Source: Solen grandis
Lineage: Eukaryota; Mollusca; Bivalvia; Adapedonta; Solenidae
DNA: 64,000 nucleotides
Reading direction: 5' to 3'
NCBI GenBank assembly: GCA_021229015.1
Contig: CM037789.1
Coordinates: 41,204,926-41,268,925, forward strand
Below are positions 59,403-64,000 of the stretch, piece after piece (within the stretch, counting starts at the first letter, position 1; every line of letters begins with the position of its first letter). The notes beneath the pieces were generated by a model. The model had not been told where the DNA came from and did no database searches. It was given only the letters and a program-made list of their open reading frames with translations. Position numbers and translations under genes: made by a program.

Positions 59403-60690
59403 CTGTAAAAAAAACCATATATCTTTTTGAAAACACATTATGAGAAAGTAAACAAAATGAACATCTCAAACAATTCATTAAACAAAATTATTTGTAGAAG
59501 AATGTTGGCTTCTCTTTTTGTGTTTTGCCATCCCAATATCAATGCCAGGGTTGCCATCAACAAGGAAAAAATAAAATATCCTGAGTATTCCTTTACTTTT
59601 TTGAGAATAATCTAGAATAATAAAATATCATTTTTCAAGTCGTTTCAATTTAATATTATCTAAAAAGCAACAGATTATAGCAATCAAAGCGCTGAAGGCA
59701 CTGAAGTTCTGTGTGTTTCAAGTGGAAGAGGGTTTGATGAGCTGCAGATATGCAGGGTAACTTAGTTTTTACCAGATACAAAACTTATATTTAAATAATG
59801 AACAAAAATTTGTTTCCTTTTAATTTAGATATGCATATTTGATATGAATCTTATAAACTGTAGGCTATAGAAATAGGGAGAGTTGAAACAAATGGCGTGT
59901 ACATCTTTAATTTCTTTTAATGACCTTGTTAACGCAAATTTAGAGTGTTTTTGTTTTTTTGTCAATTTCTTGAAAATTTGACCCCAGTTTATTAAATTTA
60001 CTTTGATAAACATAAGAAATGTGACAATATTGTTCTCTCAGCACTATTAGCGCTATGATTTGTACTCTTAGTATCTTATTTAACCGATCCACGGCACAGT
60101 CTCTATGTGGCTCCTACGTAACTTTGGATAGCAGATATACAGGTATCTGCCATTCTATAGTGCATCCAATTACCCCTGGAGGTACTATCTGAGGTCGTTA
60201 GCTTGATGTGATTATTACTAAGTAACATGGATTTGTATCAAAATTTAAGCTTTCTATATGGATCATTGTAACACCACTAAATAACCGAAACCTGCACATC
60301 CAAATTCACCTGCAAGCCACCTTTGCACCAAAAGAAATTATATTCCTCTGCATGGTAGAGTGACAGTTATGCAACATCATAGAAAAATTAGTTCTTCTCT
60401 GCTTTTATGCCACATACAATTATTGTGTCCCCTAAATATTTCTTTTCTTAACTCAAAATCAAGTTTTCAACACTGGCTGAATCTCAGCATACCCGTGTTG
60501 TAGAATTTTGTTCGATCATTCATAAAAAATTAAGAGGTTATTCAGTTTTCAATGAAAAGAAACGGATGCTGAGAATGTAGGTACTAAAGTTGTGAGTTAC
60601 TACTTCACACACAACTAAAAAGACATAGTGGCTTAATATTTTGTCAACTCATTATTTCATACATACCGGGGTACTCCTTCTAACACAATG
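59403..60690. other. Non-coding or unresolved upstream sequence
   Basis: Several short open stretches on both strands look protein-like (for example near 60090-60190) but read equally well in both directions and lack phase agreement with the exon at 59249-59402. No exon is called. Confidence 0.4.
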
Positions 60691-60890
60691 GCAAACAGAG
60701 CCCAGATCATGTGCTATCTGATTAGGGTCTCCTCTGTTTGCTCATACAATATTATAGCTAACCAGTAGATTCTAAACAGACTGAAGTCCTATTATGTTTC
60801 AGGATGATACACCATTTTAAGTTCAGTCAATTAATATTCATGAAGTCATAAATTTGAACATGAATATTCATAAGGTAAAGGGTTAATTAT
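60691..60890. repeat. Dispersed repeat with small inverted arms
   Basis: gcaaacagag (60691-60700) and ctctgtttgc (60732-60741) are perfect inverted arms. The following sequence, through tattcatgaagtcataaat and atgaatattcataaggtaa, matches 52425-52590 in order, so it is a second copy of a dispersed repeat. Confidence 0.6.
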
Positions 60891-60929
60891 CATTTTGGCC
60901 CTGCTACCAGCTGTGTCTGTTTTCCAGTT

Positions 60930-60990
60930 GTGTTTGTTGGGTTTAAACATCCCACCAACAGTATTTCAGTCATTTGGAGATGATTTTCCA
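60930..60990 (-). mobile_element. SINE-C 3'-tail fragment, minus strand
   Basis: tgtttgttgggtttaaacat, cccaccaacagtatttcagt and catttggagatga match the tail of the SINE-C copies. The rest of the element is absent. Confidence 0.6.
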
Positions 60991-61198
60991 GTGGTGACAT
61001 TTAAAGACCATGTGTAAAGTTAACTCCAAAAAAGGAGAAAAAGCCCTGACTTAAAAAGTCATGTGACTTTGTTTTGGAAGTGCAACAAAGAGTGACAGTG
61101 ATGAAAGAGATTTTGTGAACTTCATTGCTGCATGTTTAAACTTTTGGAATAGTACAGTGTACTTTAGATTTGAGGCTCTATTCATAACTCTGAAATTC

Positions 61199-62558
61199 CC
61201 TGGTTTACATTAGTAGACTGGTGTGGAGATCAAACTCACTACCCCTGGTTTACATTAGTAGACTGGTGTGGAGATCAAACTCACTACCCCTGGTTTACAT
61301 TAGTAGACTGGTGTGGAGATCAAACTCACTACCCCGGTTTACATTAGTAGACTGGTGTGGAGATCAAACTCACTACCCCTGGTTTACATTAGTAGACTGG
61401 TGTGGAGATCAAACTCACTACCCCGGTTTACATTAGGTAGACTGGTGTGGAGATCAAACTCACTACCCCTGGTTTCCATTAGTAGACTGGTGTGGAGATC
61501 AAACTCACTACCCCGGTTTACATTAGTAGACTGGTGTGGAGATCAAACTCACTACCCCTGGTTTCCATTAGTAGACTGGTGTGGAGATCAAACTCACTAC
61601 CCCTGGTTTCCATTAGTAGACTGGTGTGGAGATCAAACTCACTACCCCTGGTTTACATTAGTAGACTGGTGTGGAGATCAAACTCACTACCCCTGGTTTA
61701 CATTAGTAGACTGGTGTGGAGATCAAACTCACTACCCCTGGTTTACATTAGTAGACTGGTGTGGAGATCAAACTCACTACCCCTGGTTTACATTAGTAGA
61801 CTGGTGTGGAGATCAAACTCACTACCCCTGGTTTACATTAGTAGACTGGTGTGGAGATCAAACTCACTACCCCTGGTTTACATTAGTAGACTGGTGTGGA
61901 GATCAAACTCACTACCCCTGGTTTACATTAGTAGACTGGTGTGGAGATCAAACTCACTACCCCTGGTTTACATTAGTAGACTGGTGTGGAGATCAAACTC
62001 ACTACCCCTGGTTTACATTAGTAGACTGTGTGGAGATCAAACTCACTACCCCTGGTTTACATTAGTAGACTGGTGTGGAGATCAAACTCACTACCCCTGG
62101 TTTACATTAGTAGACTGGTGTGGAGATCAAACTCACTACCCCTGGTTTACATTAGTAGACTGGTGTGGAGATCAAACTCACTACCCCTGGTTTACATTAG
62201 TAGACTGGTGTGGAGATCAAACTCACTACCCCTGGTTTACATTAGTAGACTGGTGTGGAGATCAAACTCACTACCCCTGGTTTACATTAGTAGACTGGTG
62301 TGGAGATCAAACTCACTACCCCTGGTTTACATTAGTAGACTGGTGTGGAGATCAAACTCACTACCCCTGGTTTACATTAGTAGACTGGTGTGGAGATCAA
62401 ACTCACTACCCCTGGTTTACATTAGTAGACTGGTGTGGAGATCAAACTCACTACCCCTGGTTTACATTAGTAGACTGGTGTGGAGATCAAACTCACTACC
62501 CCTGGTTTACATTAGTAGACTGGTGTGGAGATCAAACTCACTACTCCTGGTTTACATT
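61199..62558 (+). repeat. 45-bp satellite, 30 copies, highly homogeneous
   Basis: The unit is 45 bp: ctggtttacattagtagac, tggtgtggagatcaaactca and ctaccc. There are 30 head-to-tail copies. The middle and right parts are essentially identical from copy to copy. Differences cluster at the left end (1-bp deletions at about 61333, 61423 and 61513, a 1-bp insertion at about 61435, ttcc for tac changes) with one deletion near 62029. Since 45 is a multiple of three, all three plus frames are open and give 15-residue repeats; the longest is 384 codons. There is no unique coding flank, so I treat it as non-coding. The homogeneity indicates recent expansion. Confidence 0.95.
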
Positions 62559-63274
62559 TTACTCCTCTACCACACTCATACTTTATATATTACAATTTAC
62601 AAAATTTTCTCTGCTAAAATATTTATTGGTAGTTAAAAAATTTTGATACCCTCCCTAGTTTTTGCTATTTTAGTCAGTAAGCATCTTCCTAATATTTTTC
62701 ATACATGAAACCTATGAGAATATGACTTACTCTAGCCATTGAAAATGAGATCTATCTGAAGTTATCTAGCTGACTGATCAAGTTTGAACTGTTCATGACT
62801 AATGCTCAATAGTACCCATGAAAAAAACCTATCCTGAGATCCCTTTTCCTCTTTGTTTCAGTCTAACGTAATATGAATTTGGGCACTGGTATTATAAAAA
62901 GTTCATGACAGTAAGTATTTCTAAAATGATTTCTTATTTTGCAATGTTTCTCTGGAGATGAATATATTATCAAGTAGTTTCCTCTCTAACTACCCTGAAA
63001 TGAACCCTGGGTTCACACAGTAATTTATACATCATCTTCGTGTATATAGGTCACAAAGATTTGGAGATCTATATGTAATGTCAGCATTTTAGGACACTGA
63101 AGTATGATGTCGAAATACACTGCTGAACAAACAGCTCTATAGTTGGTGAAAGTCAGTCAAGGGTTTTCTTTCAAGAAGTAGAATAATGAATGAATTTCAA
63201 CTGTGCCAATGATAAAATGTAGATGAATATTTTCATAAGATAAAACCCAAAGGTTCCAAACCTTGAATCTAAAA
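62559..63274. other. Mostly non-coding; one non-coding exon-like segment
   Basis: At 62862-62910 a 49-bp segment sits between an excellent acceptor (ccttttcctctttgtttcag) and an excellent donor (gacagtaagtatt) on the plus strand, but it has stops in all three frames. It could be an untranslated exon or chance. Confidence 0.35.
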
Positions 63275-64000
63275 GTTTAAGAGCAAGAAAAGGCCATATG
63301 GCCCTAGATTGCTCACAACACCAGTGTCACCTGCTGAAGCGTGATGGAAAAAGTGTGACTGACAGACAGACGGACTGATGGACGGACAGACAGACGGACT
63401 GAGGGACCATGTCACAATGAGGTTATCAATATTACAGAACAAGATTTCATCCTGAGCATAAATTTCAGAGGTGAAGAACTTCGAAATTATCAAACAAATT
63501 AAAATTTCAGATAAAAGAATTCTAAGGTTTTTATACAGATTATATAGGCAAACTAGCCAACCCGTTAGGGGCCTCACTTTTAAGGGATCACTCTTATTTT
63601 AGCAATTATGGTAAACAGCCACAAGATTACCATGACAATTGGGATTCATAGAAGAATTTTGAAATTTTCTATTGAATATGATTTTATAAGGAAACTAGCC
63701 AACCCCAAGTTGGCCTCATTTTTCAAGGGATTAACTTTATTTTAGCAATTATGGTAGACAGCCATAAGGGGACCATTTGTGCCAAATGAAATGAAAGTCT
63801 GACCATTGGTTTAAGAGAATAAGATTTCAATGTTTTTTAAATAAAAGTCTGTTGGTTGCCATGGCAACCAGAGTTCAGCATGGATCAAGTTTATTTTAGC
63901 AACTGTTGAAGAGGGCCACCTAAAGTTCATTCATGCCAAGTTTAATTAATATTTACCAAACAGTTTCAGAGGAGATGTCTTATATAGAAGATTGTTGACG
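63275..64000 (+). repeat. Dispersed element related to 50260-51472, cut by the window end
   Basis: It starts agaaaaggccatatggccct and attgctcac, like agagggccatgatggccct and gctcacctg in the other copy. It ends the window with ggaggagatg-like text and attgttgacg, which in the other copy is followed by the gacgctggacgc end. Internally, aactagccaac...ttttagcaattatggta repeats at about 63551 and 63693 (period about 142 bp), and a diverged third unit follows. A GACA/GACG simple tract lies at 63355-63405. Confidence 0.7.

Noticed and set aside
60060..60190. Candidate exon near the upstream end of the minus-strand gene
   Set aside because: Open protein-like frames exist on both strands, and the best donor phase on the minus strand does not fit the exon at 59249-59402.
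60667..60710. Possible first coding exon on the minus strand (MIWALFAIVLEGVP then GTATGT)
   Set aside because: It overlaps a dispersed repeat with inverted arms, and its exit phase (two bases) does not fit the entry of the exon at 59249-59402.
61221..62646. ORFs of up to 384 codons with a 15-residue repeat
   Set aside because: All three plus frames are open because the satellite unit is 45 bp. There is no unique coding flank, no signal peptide and no domain.

Overview
This is a non-coding-dominated piece of an AT-rich metazoan nuclear genome, most likely a marine bivalve mollusc. The reasons are several tRNA-derived SINE families with mollusc-type 3' tails, a reverse-transcriptase zinc-binding remnant and a Penelope-like RT remnant, a mariner (DD34D) element, a P2X7 C-terminal-like ORF, many short-period satellites, and very few exons with long introns. 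The species assignment is inference. There is no prokaryotic gene organisation, rRNA, true tRNA gene or CRISPR array.

Layout. 1-13148: clean sequence holding SINE fragments, microsatellites, a 39-bp minisatellite (5311-6108), a fold-back TTAA-flanked MITE (7083-7244), an RT zinc-finger remnant (about 10555-10820) and a GAT/GGT low-complexity block. 13149-13248: 100-N gap. 13249-43124: a single contig between two gaps. It contains a locus in copy A (13330-18400), copy B (18765-about 23350) and the end of a further copy C (about 41540-42860), each carrying decayed sequence, with a Penelope-like RT in A and B. From about 20740 to 41700 the bases are visibly corrupted into homopolymer runs, so gene calling is not meaningful there. 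43125-43224: second 100-N gap.

43225-64000: clean sequence again. It holds SINEs on the minus strand, satellites of 43 bp, 29 bp and 45 bp (the last with 30 nearly identical copies), and a complete 1840-bp mariner copy (46212-48051) whose transposase has three nonsense codons, one frameshift and an apparent 186-bp phase-0 GT-AG intron. There is also a 200-bp TTAA MITE and a long dispersed element with an exact 165-bp internal period. I find four phase-compatible exons of an unidentified minus-strand gene (59249-59402, 54390-54468, 54222-54279, 53176-53234, ending in a stop codon with a poly(A) signal about 270 bp on).

The 4.8-kb intron of that gene contains the most unusual object in the window. 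It is a 1.56-kb element with about 152-bp terminal inverted repeats (about 95% identical) and TTAA at both ends. It carries a 111-codon ORF resembling the first part of the P2X7 receptor cytoplasmic (ballast) domain, ending at a plausible splice donor. ETS, CRE and TCTCGCGAGA promoter-type motifs sit beside the right repeat. A solo related end lies 240 bp upstream.
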